Shown here piece after piece: positions 51,931-60,548 of a stretch of 64,000 bases of DNA. The notes under the pieces are model-generated. The model did no database searches. It was not told the origin of the DNA and saw only the letters and a program-made list of their open reading frames with translations. How positions within the stretch are numbered: the first letter of the stretch is position 1; the number at the start of each line of letters is the position of its first letter. The translations under genes and the position numbers were made by a program. The stretch lies in the NCBI RefSeq assembly GCF_001590685.1, contig NZ_CP014616.1, positions 4,463,001 through 4,527,000 of the forward strand, read 5' to 3'. The DNA is from Sporosarcina psychrophila. GTDB taxonomy: Bacteria; Bacillota; Bacilli; Bacillales_A; Planococcaceae.

Positions 51931-52860
51931 TTGAAAATATATCTATTAAAACGTGTGCTAGTTATCATTCCAATTATCCTTGGCATTTCGTTTTTAGCAT
52001 TTGTACTGATCAACTTACGAACTAGCGATCCGGCAGAAATTGCAATGCGAGTAAACCAAGTTACACCGACAGAAGACATGATAGAGGCAATGAGAATTGA
52101 ACTGGGTCTTGATAAACCCTATTTAGTCCGGTATTTTTCATGGCTCGGAAATAACCTTCAAGGGGACTTTGGTAACAGTTATGTAACGCATGAGCCTGTT
52201 GCTGATCAACTGGCAACTGCACTGCCGGCAACTCTCCAGCTCGCGTTCATTGCGTTAGTTATTATTCTTTCCTTCAGTATTATAATCGGCATGCTGTGCG
52301 CCATTTACGAAGGAAGCATCGGTGATAAAGTGATGCGCGCATTGATTTTCATCTCCACAGCCATGCCAAGTTTTTGGATAGGAATTCTTCTTATCTGGCT
52401 CTTTTCTGTCAAGCTGAATTGGTTCGACACTAGCGGTATGGAAAGGCCAAGTTCTGTTATTCTCCCTGCTGTCACGCTGTCTTTAGGATTTATTTCAACT
52501 TATGTCCGCCTTATTCGAAACAATATGATTAAAAACAAAAGTGAAAACTTTGTACTTTATGCTAGGGTTCGTGGCTTAAAGGAAAGCACAATCACCAGAA
52601 AAGTCTTTAAAAACTCTCTTCAAATTTCCATGACCGCCATAGGAATGTCGATTCCTAAGCTGATTGCTGGAACGGTTATTGTCGAAAATGTTTTTGCTTG
52701 GCCAGGTATTGGACGATTATGCGTTACTGCAATCTTTAATTCGGATTTCCCAATTATCCAAGCTTACATATTAATTATGGGCGTGCTGTTCGTTATATGT
52801 AATCTTCTAGTTGATATTCTTAATACAATGCTTGATCCACGCATGAGAAAGGAATTATAG
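51931..52860 (+). CDS. nikB: NikB-like ABC permease
   Basis: A 309-residue permease. TTG 51931 follows TTAGGAGA (51916-51922). The six-TM fold shows VLVIIPIILGISFLAFVLI, LGLDKPYLVRYFSWLGNNLQGDFG, TAMPSFWIGILLIWLFS and RVRGLKESTITRKVFKNSLQIS (EAA loop), then IVENVFAWPGIGRL. It forms the pore with NikC; 1 nt separates their genes. Confidence 0.88.
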   Translation: MKIYLLKRVLVIIPIILGISFLAFVLINLRTSDPAEIAMRVNQVTPTEDMIEAMRIELGLDKPYLVRYFSWLGNNLQGDFGNSYVTHEPVADQLATALPATLQLAFIALVIILSFSIIIGMLCAIYEGSIGDKVMRALIFISTAMPSFWIGILLIWLFSVKLNWFDTSGMERPSSVILPAVTLSLGFISTYVRLIRNNMIKNKSENFVLYARVRGLKESTITRKVFKNSLQISMTAIGMSIPKLIAGTVIVENVFAWPGIGRLCVTAIFNSDFPIIQAYILIMGVLFVICNLLVDILNTMLDPRMRKEL

Positions 52861-52861
52861 T

Positions 52862-53749
52862 ATGAATGTTTGGAGACGTTTAAAGACTGATAAATTGGCC
52901 ATTCTTTGCTTATCATTGTTACTTTTGGTTATTACTGCCGGTATTTTCGCTCCCATTCTTGCACCTCATAATCCGTTAGAAATGAATATCCTTCAGAAAT
53001 ATGCAGGAGTCAGCCAAACCTACCCATTAGGAACAGACCAATTAGGACGATGCATTTTATCCAGACTTTTATTTGGAATTCGTACAACCGTCTTTTTCGC
53101 TTTGGTTACAATGTGCATTACGATTACGATTGGAACATTGCTTGGAATTATTTCAGGGTTCTTCCGTGGGAAAGTAGACGAAATTATAATGAGATTTTGT
53201 GATATTATGCTGTCTTTTCCATCAGAAGTCATGATTTTAGCGATTGTAGGGGTCCTTGGACCAGGCTTGTTAAATGTGGTAATTGCCAACATCCTTGCCA
53301 AATGGGCTTGGTATACACGTATGATCCGATCCGTGGTTATTCAATATATAGACAAAGATTATATACGCTTCGCTAAGGTATCCGGTTGTAGCACAGGACA
53401 TATTATGAGAAAACATTTACTTCCTGGTGTATCAGGCGAAGTAGCGGTATTTGCAACCCTTGATACGGGATGGGTTGTTTTAAATATCTCTGCACTCTCC
53501 TTCCTAGGTTTAGGAGTACAGGCTCCGACACCAGAATGGGGCATGATGTTAAATGAAGCGAGAAACGTAATGATTACCCATCCAGCACATATGCTTGCTC
53601 CAGGACTTGCAATTGTAATTGTCGTTGCTGCGTTCAACTTCCTTGGCGACAGCTTACATTCAGCCATAAATCCTAAACACTTTCAGATGAAAAAGAAAAG
53701 GAGTCGCTTGAATGTCTTTACTAGAAGTAAAAAAGCTATCCGTTATTGA
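52862..53749 (+). CDS. nikC: NikC-like ABC permease
   Basis: A 295-residue permease: GTDQLGRCILSRLLFGIRTT, GVLGPGLLNVVIANILAKWAWYTRMIRSVV, VSGCSTGHIMRKHLLPG and ISALSFLGLGVQAPTPEWGMML. Its last 38 nt overlap nikD, an unusually long overlap that ends in a basic tail (KKKRSRLNVFTRSKKAIRY). Confidence 0.88.
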   Translation: MNVWRRLKTDKLAILCLSLLLLVITAGIFAPILAPHNPLEMNILQKYAGVSQTYPLGTDQLGRCILSRLLFGIRTTVFFALVTMCITITIGTLLGIISGFFRGKVDEIIMRFCDIMLSFPSEVMILAIVGVLGPGLLNVVIANILAKWAWYTRMIRSVVIQYIDKDYIRFAKVSGCSTGHIMRKHLLPGVSGEVAVFATLDTGWVVLNISALSFLGLGVQAPTPEWGMMLNEARNVMITHPAHMLAPGLAIVIVVAAFNFLGDSLHSAINPKHFQMKKKRSRLNVFTRSKKAIRY

Positions 53750-54533
53750 CACGAGAAGTGGGCAGCAGATTGTACAAGATTTAAATTTCACTCTTAAAGA
53801 GAACAGCTGCCTCGGAATTGTAGGTGAAAGCGGAAGTGGAAAATCAATAACCGCAAGAGCAATCCTCGGTTTAACTTCCCCATGGTTGGATGTTACGGGT
53901 GAAGCCATTTTTAATGGAATGAACTTAATCGGACAATCAAACGGGGTGATGAGAAAAATCCGGGGACAACAAGTCTGTATGATTCTTCAAGATGCAATGA
54001 CAGCTTTTAATCCACTCAATACTATCGGCAGACAAATGAGTGAGACATTTCGCGAAAACTTAGGGGTTAAAAAGAAGCTCGCTATAGACATGGCAAAAGT
54101 TGCGTTGCATCGTGTACATATCCATCATCCCGAGCAAGTTTTGAAGATGTATCCACATCAACTGTCGGGAGGGATGCTACAGAGAGTAATGATTTCTATT
54201 GTGATTATGATGGAGCCGGATATCATAATAGCCGATGAGCCCACAACAGCAATCGACTCCATAAATCAACGTGATATTGTAGAGCAATTCAAGTTGCTAC
54301 GCGAACTCACAGGCACTTCGATTATCTTCATTTCCCACGATTTAGGGGTTGTTCAATATTTGTCAGATGAATTGCTGGTCATGCAAAATGGAAAATGTCT
54401 AGAATACGGAAAGACTAACGAAGTCTTTTCCTCCCCGAAGCATGGTTTCACGAAGTATTTAATCAATATCCGATTGAGCCTAACAGAGCCGTTTCAGCAA
54501 TCTATGACGTCGGGAGTATTATCATGTTTGTAA
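53712..54533 (+). CDS. nikD: NikD-like ABC ATPase
   Basis: A 273-residue ATPase: Walker A GESGSGKSI, VCMILQDAMTAFNPLNTIGRQ, signature LSGGMLQRVMISIVIM, Walker B IIIADEPTTAID. It overlaps nikC by 38 nt and nikE by 10 nt. Works as a pair with NikE. Confidence 0.88.
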   Translation: MSLLEVKKLSVIDTRSGQQIVQDLNFTLKENSCLGIVGESGSGKSITARAILGLTSPWLDVTGEAIFNGMNLIGQSNGVMRKIRGQQVCMILQDAMTAFNPLNTIGRQMSETFRENLGVKKKLAIDMAKVALHRVHIHHPEQVLKMYPHQLSGGMLQRVMISIVIMMEPDIIIADEPTTAIDSINQRDIVEQFKLLRELTGTSIIFISHDLGVVQYLSDELLVMQNGKCLEYGKTNEVFSSPKHGFTKYLINIRLSLTEPFQQSMTSGVLSCL

Positions 54534-55285
54534 ACGTTGAGAACGTATCAAAAAGCTATAATAAAGACGGTGGTTTTTTTATAAAGTCTAAAACTGAGGT
54601 TTTGAGCGATATTAGCCTTCAGATTAAAAAAGGCGAATGTCTAGGGTTAATTGGTGAAAGTGGAAGCGGTAAGAGCACGCTGAGCAAAATCATTCTTGGT
54701 CTAGAGAAACCAGGTCGGGGCAGAGTAATGATTGAGGGAGAACCTTTTTCTAGATGGATTAAGAAGAATAAAGGGAAAATGAGTGTAGTATTTCAAGATT
54801 ACACCTCGTCTGTAAATCCACAATTCACAACCCGAAGTATAATTGCAGAACCACTAATTGCTCTAGGAGATAATAAAAATCTAGATGAACGGATCGCTGA
54901 GCTCCTATCTAGAGTCGGGCTCCCACTTACAATGATCCATAAATATCCGCATGAGTTGAGCGGAGGACAACTTCAGCGTGTTTGTATTGCACGTGCCATT
55001 GCAACTAAGCCTAAATTTATTGTTCTTGATGAGGCCATCAGTTCCCTGGATGTTTCGAGTCAGGCGGAAATTCTTCAACTACTACGCGATATCAAGGATG
55101 ACATGAATATGACTTACCTGTTTATAACTCATGATCTTCAGGTCGTCGCTAATATTTGCAATAGAATTCTTTTTCTATATCAAGGAGAAATTGTTGAGGA
55201 ATTAGAAAGCTCCAATCTACTACTTGCAAAAAATGATTATGCGAAGAGGTTGCTAAATTCAGTAATGCTCTTTAATGTTCCGTGA
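54524..55285 (+). CDS. nikE: NikE-like ABC ATPase
   Basis: A 253-residue ATPase: Walker A GESGSGKST, VVFQDYTSSVNPQFTTRSI, signature LSGGQLQRVCIARAI, Walker B FIVLDEAISSLDVSSQ, matching NikE and CntF. Last gene of the Zur-controlled operon; a terminator follows at 55331. No metallophore synthesis genes (cntKLM type) are in the window. Confidence 0.88.
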   Translation: MFVNVENVSKSYNKDGGFFIKSKTEVLSDISLQIKKGECLGLIGESGSGKSTLSKIILGLEKPGRGRVMIEGEPFSRWIKKNKGKMSVVFQDYTSSVNPQFTTRSIIAEPLIALGDNKNLDERIAELLSRVGLPLTMIHKYPHELSGGQLQRVCIARAIATKPKFIVLDEAISSLDVSSQAEILQLLRDIKDDMNMTYLFITHDLQVVANICNRILFLYQGEIVEELESSNLLLAKNDYAKRLLNSVMLFNVP

Positions 55286-55330
55286 TTGCTTCGCTTAAAA
55301 AGCCTAGGGTAATAGAATAACGACAGCGTA

Positions 55331-55362
55331 AAGAGGATGGGTGATACACCATCCTCTTTTTT
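55331..55362 (+). terminator. terminator of nik-like operon
   Basis: AAGAGGATGG, short loop, ACCATCCTCTT then T-run. Confidence 0.85.
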
Positions 55363-55489
55363 ATGTTCATTGCAAAGAAATAGCGTGTTTCGATGCATAA
55401 TCGCAGGGTTCAAAGGGTATAGTTTAACTATATAGCCTTTTCTAAGAGGGTCATTCTATAGGTGGTTTTGATAAGGGGGTTGAAACGAG

Positions 55490-55849
55490 ATGGACTTATT
55501 CTTAGTCGTAATAGACGTACTCGTCGTTATGTCCTATATCTTACTTATTGCTTTAATTTCCCCGACTATGATGCGATTTATCAAGAAACGAAACTACGAC
55601 ATATTTTTTCAATTGTTACCTGTTGTATCAATAGTTTTTGCGAGTAGCGTTATCATTTGCATTGGTTATGGTGGTTTTAAAGAAACTCTTTTTTTCCAGT
55701 TAACAAGCATCTTCTCTTTTTTATTATTGTTATCTCTGCTGTTCTTGACGTTGATAATGAAAAAACTATGGAAAGAGAACTATGAAAGATTAATAACTTG
55801 GTTAGTCTCTATTCGTATAAAAGAGATACGTTTTCTGAAAGCCAAGTAA
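55490..55849 (+). CDS. small membrane protein of unknown function
   Basis: A 119-residue protein with three or four TM helices (VVIDVLVVMSYILLIALI, FQLLPVVSIVFASSVIICIGYG, FFQLTSIFSFLLLLSLLFLTLIM) and a basic C-terminus. AAGGGGGTTG precedes the ATG. No family recognised; a monocistronic unit with its own terminator. Confidence 0.6.
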   Translation: MDLFLVVIDVLVVMSYILLIALISPTMMRFIKKRNYDIFFQLLPVVSIVFASSVIICIGYGGFKETLFFQLTSIFSFLLLLSLLFLTLIMKKLWKENYERLITWLVSIRIKEIRFLKAK

Positions 55850-55925
55850 GGCAAAGGAGTAAGTAGTCTATTATCGCTTTCGAATTGTAATCAGATAAAA
55901 TAATTATACGTTTGTCTACAATCTT

Positions 55926-55957
55926 AGATACGACTATTAATTAGTCGTATCTTTTTT
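55926..55957 (+). terminator. terminator of membrane-protein gene
   Basis: AGATACGACTA, short loop, TAGTCGTATCT then T7. Confidence 0.85.
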
Positions 55958-55986
55958 TATATTTTTGTCTCTTACTATATTCATTC

Positions 55987-56418
55987 TCAAATGTATGATT
56001 CACAAAATCTTTTCTGCAAAAAGTATTGCTTAAACCCTTTTGGATGATCTTCAATTACACCGAAAACTTCATAGCCATTTTTCTGATAAAATTCAGGAGC
56101 TTGAAAGCTGAATGTATCTAAGTGAATAAGCCTACATCCTTTAGCTTTTGCGAGACTTTCAATCTTTTCCAATAAAATACTCCCATAACCTTCTTCCCTA
56201 ACACTTTCATCGACCCATAAAAAGTCAATATGCATATGACGCCAAAATATATCTCCTGTAATTCCACCCATTACTTCTCCTTTGTCATCCTTTATAACAA
56301 AGCTAATACTTTCCCTTGAGGTTTTAAGTTCGTTCGGGAGCTGTTCCATATTATATTCTATGACCTTACTTCTTATATAGTCGCTATCGTCTTGATTCCA
56401 TTGTTCAATTATCTTCAT
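55987..56418 (-). CDS. GNAT-family N-acetyltransferase
   Basis: A 143-residue acetyltransferase. ATG 56418 (MKIIEQWNQDD) follows AGGAGGG. WVDESVREEGYGSILLEKIESLAKAKGCRLIHLDTFSFQAPEFYQKNGYEV carries the acetyl-CoA loop (REEGYG) and the family C-terminus. Similar small proteins in Bacillus are annotated as phosphinothricin or general acetyltransferases; substrate unknown. Confidence 0.85.
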   Translation of the reverse strand: MKIIEQWNQDDSDYIRSKVIEYNMEQLPNELKTSRESISFVIKDDKGEVMGGITGDIFWRHMHIDFLWVDESVREEGYGSILLEKIESLAKAKGCRLIHLDTFSFQAPEFYQKNGYEVFGVIEDHPKGFKQYFLQKRFCESYI

Positions 56419-56477
56419 ACTATTCCCTCCTAGTTCCATTCCTTTTATTCGAAAAACAAACACCGAAACTCAACCGT

Positions 56478-56861
56478 TCACTTATAAGATAAATAATCTA
56501 CTAATAACTCCCGTGCTTTTTCATGATTCATATACTCAGCGTAAAACGTTGGATAATTTATCATGCTTTCTTGTAAAAAATAATATTGATGAAAAATATC
56601 ATAAAAAGTCAATTGAAGCCAATCTATTTGACCTTGTGGAATTGCTTGCAGCTTCCCCCTGAGAACATAACTCAGGCTTCCGACAATATTCATCCAGTAG
56701 GTATTCAAATCAGCTGTCAGGATATCATCCGGGTTTAGTTCTTTAATGAAGTCATGCTGTATTTTATAAATATCACTATATGGAAAAGGGGTATATAAAC
56801 TTTCTTTTATGGCTAGCAATTCTTTATAAATAAGTTCTTTTTCTATTTTTAACACCGCCAT
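56478..56861 (-). CDS. YxiJ-like protein
   Basis: A 127-residue soluble protein: PFPYSDIYKIQHDFIKELNPDDILTADLNTYWMNIVGSLSYVLRGK, FYDIFHQYYFLQESMINYP. From memory this resembles the YxiJ family linked to B. subtilis polymorphic-toxin loci, where it may be an immunity protein. No toxin gene is adjacent here. Moderate confidence in the family. Confidence 0.55.
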   Translation of the reverse strand: MAVLKIEKELIYKELLAIKESLYTPFPYSDIYKIQHDFIKELNPDDILTADLNTYWMNIVGSLSYVLRGKLQAIPQGQIDWLQLTFYDIFHQYYFLQESMINYPTFYAEYMNHEKARELLVDYLSYK

Positions 56862-56892
56862 TTTAATTTTCTTCTTAAACTTCTGCTAACCT

Positions 56893-57620
56893 TTACTTAC
56901 TGCATGCAAATACTAAAAATAATGGGATTCTCATTCGTCTTCTATACTCTTCCTCACTTTTGAAGTTTTCAAGACGCGGGCTACATTCATTTATTTCCTC
57001 TAGTTTAAATCCTGCACGTTTCAATTCCTTAAAATATTCTTCTATTGTACGATGATATTTAACAACTTCTTTTTCATTCCAAGGCTCTATGCGTTTTCCA
57101 GTATGGAAATAATCATCTGCCTTCCAATCTGCACGTGCCGATTTTGTTGCACTTTGTACTGAAGAAGTTAAAATTGGATGTTGAACACTAAAAACAAATT
57201 GCCCATCTACTTTTAAGGAACAATACACCTGCTTAAACACAAATTCCAAGTCTTCTAAGTAATGCAGTGCTAGTCGAGAAACAACCAGGTCATATTGTTC
57301 TTGTGGAAAATCCCAGGTTTCCATTGACGAGTGTTGAATTTTACTAGCAGTATAATCTAAGACGCTTACTGCCTTTTGGACCATGTTGAGTGGACCTTCC
57401 ACACCTTCATAAAATGAACATCCCTGTTTTATCAGCTCTAATCCAAATTCGGCATCGCCATAGCCTAAATCCAGCACCTTTTCCCACTAACATCTCCAAT
57501 TAGCTCCATTAACAACGGCTTTTCGATGATATTGTTTGGACTTTCCGCTCTATGTCTTCTTGTTAAATAATTTCCAAATGATTCATCATCGTCATAAACT
57601 GCATTGCCTTTATATTCCAA
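56893..57620 (-). pseudogene. class I SAM methyltransferase, frameshifted
   Basis: The frame starts at TTG 57618-57620 behind ATAAGGGG and reads LEYKGNAVYDDDESFGNYLTRRHRAESPNNIIEKP up to GDVSGKR. It then needs a +1 base in the AAAA run near 57480-57484 to continue as VLDLGYGDAEFGLELI (motif I) and SRLALHYLEDLEFVFKQV to the normal end at 56893. A one-base deletion therefore splits the gene. It could be a sequencing error in the A run. Substrate unknown. Confidence 0.75.
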
Positions 57621-57676
57621 AAGAATCCCCTTATCTACGAAATGAAAATTGCTAGTCTATTCCCCAATTTATTAAT

Positions 57677-58123
57677 TTAATCCACTATATATCCTACTTT
57701 TTGCAAGATTTTTAAAGTTGTATAGTTCAAACTTGGTAATGAATTTAAAGGAAAATACGATAGCTCTATACTCTCCTCGTCTTTTGTAAGTGTTCCAGTA
57801 ACTTCTGTTGCTTTGTAAACAGCAGTTGCATTATATATCTCGTCACCATGTGGAAATTTAAAATATAATTCTTTTCCAGAAACTACTCCCAAAAGTTCTA
57901 ATTGATTTGCTACAAGACCAGTTTCTTCAAATAACTCCCTTTTGGCGGTCTCTTCAAATGTGTCGCCCATCTCCATACCTCCACCAGGAATACCCCAATC
58001 TTTTGTATCTGAACGTAATTGCAATAACAATTCATTTTCCAGATTCATTATGATTATTGCTGATCCCGGGGCAATAATAGGTTTTGTTCCTATGAATCCC
58101 CTTAAATACTTTATGTAATTCAT
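57677..58123 (-). CDS. Nudix hydrolase
   Basis: A 148-residue pyrophosphohydrolase. The Nudix box is GGGMEMGDTFEETAKRELFEETGLVANQ (GX5EX7REUXEEXGU pattern). IIAPGSAIIIMNLENELLLQLRSD precedes it. AAGGGAGA supports ATG 58123. Substrate unknown. Confidence 0.88.
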   Translation of the reverse strand: MNYIKYLRGFIGTKPIIAPGSAIIIMNLENELLLQLRSDTKDWGIPGGGMEMGDTFEETAKRELFEETGLVANQLELLGVVSGKELYFKFPHGDEIYNATAVYKATEVTGTLTKDEESIELSYFPLNSLPSLNYTTLKILQKVGYIVD

Positions 58124-58152
58124 GACATTCTCCCTTTTGCATAAATTTCGGA

Positions 58153-58243
58153 TCTATATATGTGAAATAAAGAACCCCATTTAATTCGCTAGGCCGCCTT
58201 CACACAGTTTAAATAGGCTTTCATTTGTTTAACATATCTAAGT
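58153..58243. repeat. family A repeat, short form
   Basis: CTATATATGTGAAATAAAGA at the left, TTCATTTGTTTAACATATC at the right, about 90 nt. Confidence 0.65.
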
Positions 58244-58303
58244 CAATTTCATGTTTATTTATTTTTAATTAGAATGATCAATCTTCAAAAAAATCACCCC
58301 ACA

Positions 58304-59023
58304 TCATATACTTATTTCATTCAACCATATAATCAAACCCTGCAACATATCTGAAGTAAACTGGTGATCGACGCCCTTGTATATTAATAGCTCCACATCT
58401 TTTCTTCCTTCATTTTCAGTAAGGTAGTTAAAGTAATCTTTTTGACCATCTAAAGAAACAGTTTTATCTGAGTCACCATGTATAAGAAGCACAGGTGAAT
58501 CACAATTCTTCTGTCCAATGGGATCAAACTTTTCAAGGATCATTTCCAGTTCCAGTGGTATATCTGGTCGATTATCCATCTCCCTGAAGATCTTTTCTGA
58601 CAATAAAAATGACCCTGATCCGTTAATATTTGCTAAACCGCCTACGTTTTCTTGTGAGGCAAAAATACCATTAGCTATAAAACCACCCATAGAACTGCCC
58701 GCAAGTACTGTCTTTTGCTTAGAAATTTTTAATTCATTAAAAAAGTCATTAAACTCAGCAATACTTTCGATAATTGTTTTCCAAAAATAGTTTTGAAGAG
58801 TATCTTTCTCAAAATGTTTTTTCAATGGATTTCTAGTATCATGGTAAAGGATTTCTGGCATTATTACGGTATGTCCTTCTTTGGTAATCTCTTCAGCAAG
58901 ACTTTGAAAACTGTCAACATCAGTCCCCCAGCCATGGTAAAAGATTACCGTTAATGCACTTTTATTAATGGCAATTGGTTCAAATATATTGTATTTAAAG
59001 TGTTTAATTTTTATCTTTTCCAC
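58304..59023 (-). CDS. alpha/beta-hydrolase (esterase/peptidase-like)
   Basis: A 239-residue hydrolase. FYHGWGTDVDSF forms the oxyanion strand, LAGSSMGGFIANG the GxSxG nucleophile elbow, VLLIHGDSDKTVSL the Asp region and GVDHQF the His. The start is GTG 59023 behind GGGGGAGGA. Looks like the YitV/dienelactone-hydrolase-like esterases. Substrate unknown. Confidence 0.82.
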   Translation of the reverse strand: MEKIKIKHFKYNIFEPIAINKSALTVIFYHGWGTDVDSFQSLAEEITKEGHTVIMPEILYHDTRNPLKKHFEKDTLQNYFWKTIIESIAEFNDFFNELKISKQKTVLAGSSMGGFIANGIFASQENVGGLANINGSGSFLLSEKIFREMDNRPDIPLELEMILEKFDPIGQKNCDSPVLLIHGDSDKTVSLDGQKDYFNYLTENEGRKDVELLIYKGVDHQFTSDMLQGLIIWLNEISI

Positions 59024-59119
59024 TGGAATATCCTCCCCCGATTCCCACCCTACTAACTATTAGAAAGTAAACTATATAATGGTATCGACTTATCTTCTTA
59101 AGATAGAGTTAGTATCCTA

Positions 59120-59602
59120 TCATTTTTGAATTAACACCAAATAATAGTATTTTGCATCATTTAATGAATGATTCAATTCGAGAGTTGTTTGAAAAGCGAC
59201 GTAGAATGCAATTCCCCCAAGAGCACCAATAATCAGTAGGAGTAGAGCTTCCTTAAGCATTTCTTTTTTCTTTTTCTGTGCAATGACTACTGTTATTACT
59301 ATAAGTAGCAAGTAACACACGGAGAGTATCAGCCTTAACTTTTGCGCACTGATGTCTCCAACTACATTCATGAACCTATGTAAGTCCGCCTGATTTTGTT
59401 CACTTTCTTTAATCACAGATACATTGCCTTTGTAACCAATCTCCCACGTGAATGTTTCGTGTTCCATTATTACCGTATATTGATAGCTACCCGCCTCATC
59501 CTCTCTGATGATTTGAGAACTTGCAATAGCTTTATGTTGCGAATTTAGGATTAGGAAGAGCCCTGTAAACACCAGCATCATAAGTAATAATTTACTTTTC
59601 AA
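59120..59602 (-). CDS. membrane protein of unknown function
   Basis: A 160-residue protein. TTG 59602 (MKSKLLLMMLVFTGLFLIL) has AAGGAGG eight bases upstream, so I prefer it to ATG 59641, which overlaps the regulator gene. Topology: one N-terminal helix or signal, about 60 residues outside (QYTVIMEHETFTWEIGYKGNVSVI), then two helices (LILSVCYLLLIVITVVIA, ALLLLIIGALGGIAFYVAF). It lies right behind the FadR-type regulator gene. No family recognised. Confidence 0.6.
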   Translation of the reverse strand: MKSKLLLMMLVFTGLFLILNSQHKAIASSQIIREDEAGSYQYTVIMEHETFTWEIGYKGNVSVIKESEQNQADLHRFMNVVGDISAQKLRLILSVCYLLLIVITVVIAQKKKKEMLKEALLLLIIGALGGIAFYVAFQTTLELNHSLNDAKYYYLVLIQK

Positions 59603-59637
59603 CTGCGTCGCCTCCTTCGATAATAATAAGTACTTTT

Positions 59638-60351
59638 TCATTCAAAAGTCGGCAAAAATGTTTCGCTTAATTCTCTCCGAACACGCGTAATATGCTCTTC
59701 CATTAGTTTCTTCGCTTCCTGAGCATTGCCCGATGCGATTGCTATATAAATCTCCTTATGTTCCTCGAATGTATCCTCATAGCGATCATCATCTAAAAAC
59801 CGGTGTTTCCGTGTCGCACGAATTGTATCCTCCATTCGTTCAGTCAGCGTTTGGACCAAATTAATAAGTAATTTATTATGAGTAGCATAGACAATTTGCA
59901 AATGAAAATGCAGATCATCCTGTACCCCCGCTTCTGCATCTTGCCCCGATACAGCCATTTGTTCTAGTGACTGACGAATCTTTTCCAAGTCTGCTGAAGT
60001 TGCTCGTTGTGCGGCAAGAGATACCGATTCAACTTCCAACGCACGGCGCAGCTCCAACATTTCATAGACCAAATTGTTTTCGGCTTGAATAATTGTAGTT
60101 GAAAGTGCATCACTTACTAACTGAACTTCAGACGTTTTGATGAAACTCCCCCCGCCTTGTCTGATTTCAATAGCACCGCTAATCTCTAATGCCTGAAGTG
60201 CCTCTCTCACAGACGTCCTACTCACACCAAACCGACTTGCCAATTCTCTTTCGGGCGGCAATTTATCACCCGATTTTAGTTTTCCATTTAAAAAGAACTT
60301 TTCTATCTTTTCAACAATAACTTCGTAGGTCTTTTTCTTCTGCAGATTCAA
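59638..60351 (-). CDS. FadR/GntR-family transcriptional regulator
   Basis: A 237-residue DNA-binding protein. The winged helix is KLPPERELASRFGVSRTSVREALQALEISGAIEIRQGGGSFI; the C-terminal FCD domain has LRRALEVESVSLAAQRA and HFHLQIVYATHNKLL, with metal-binding His and Asp. It is divergent from glcD and its operators lie in the shared intergenic region. LldR/GlcC-type members sense lactate or glycolate. Confidence 0.88.
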   Translation of the reverse strand: MNLQKKKTYEVIVEKIEKFFLNGKLKSGDKLPPERELASRFGVSRTSVREALQALEISGAIEIRQGGGSFIKTSEVQLVSDALSTTIIQAENNLVYEMLELRRALEVESVSLAAQRATSADLEKIRQSLEQMAVSGQDAEAGVQDDLHFHLQIVYATHNKLLINLVQTLTERMEDTIRATRKHRFLDDDRYEDTFEEHKEIYIAIASGNAQEAKKLMEEHITRVRRELSETFLPTFE

Positions 60352-60435
60352 CGATTTCCCCCCTTACATCGAACCTCTTTCGTGACTTTAACGATATCAA
60401 TTAAATTTGGAATAAACAATATCCCGAAATAATCG

Positions 60436-60521
60436 TTGCACTGTTCAGATTATTAGGTATAATGAAAAGTGGTTGGACCAAAATTTAAAATTTCGAATTA
60501 CATAAAATATTGGTATGACAA
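60436..60521 (+). promoter_or_regulatory. promoter and two FadR-type operators for glcD operon
   Basis: -35 TTGCAC (60436-60441), 16 nt, -10 TATAAT (60458-60463). TGGTTGGACCA (60470-60480) and TGGTATGACAA (60511-60521) both fit the TNGTNNNACNA pattern of FadR-family regulators. The first overlaps the predicted start, so the regulator should repress without ligand. Confidence 0.7.
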
Positions 60522-60548
60522 ATTAGTTGATTAAGGAGAGAAAATATA

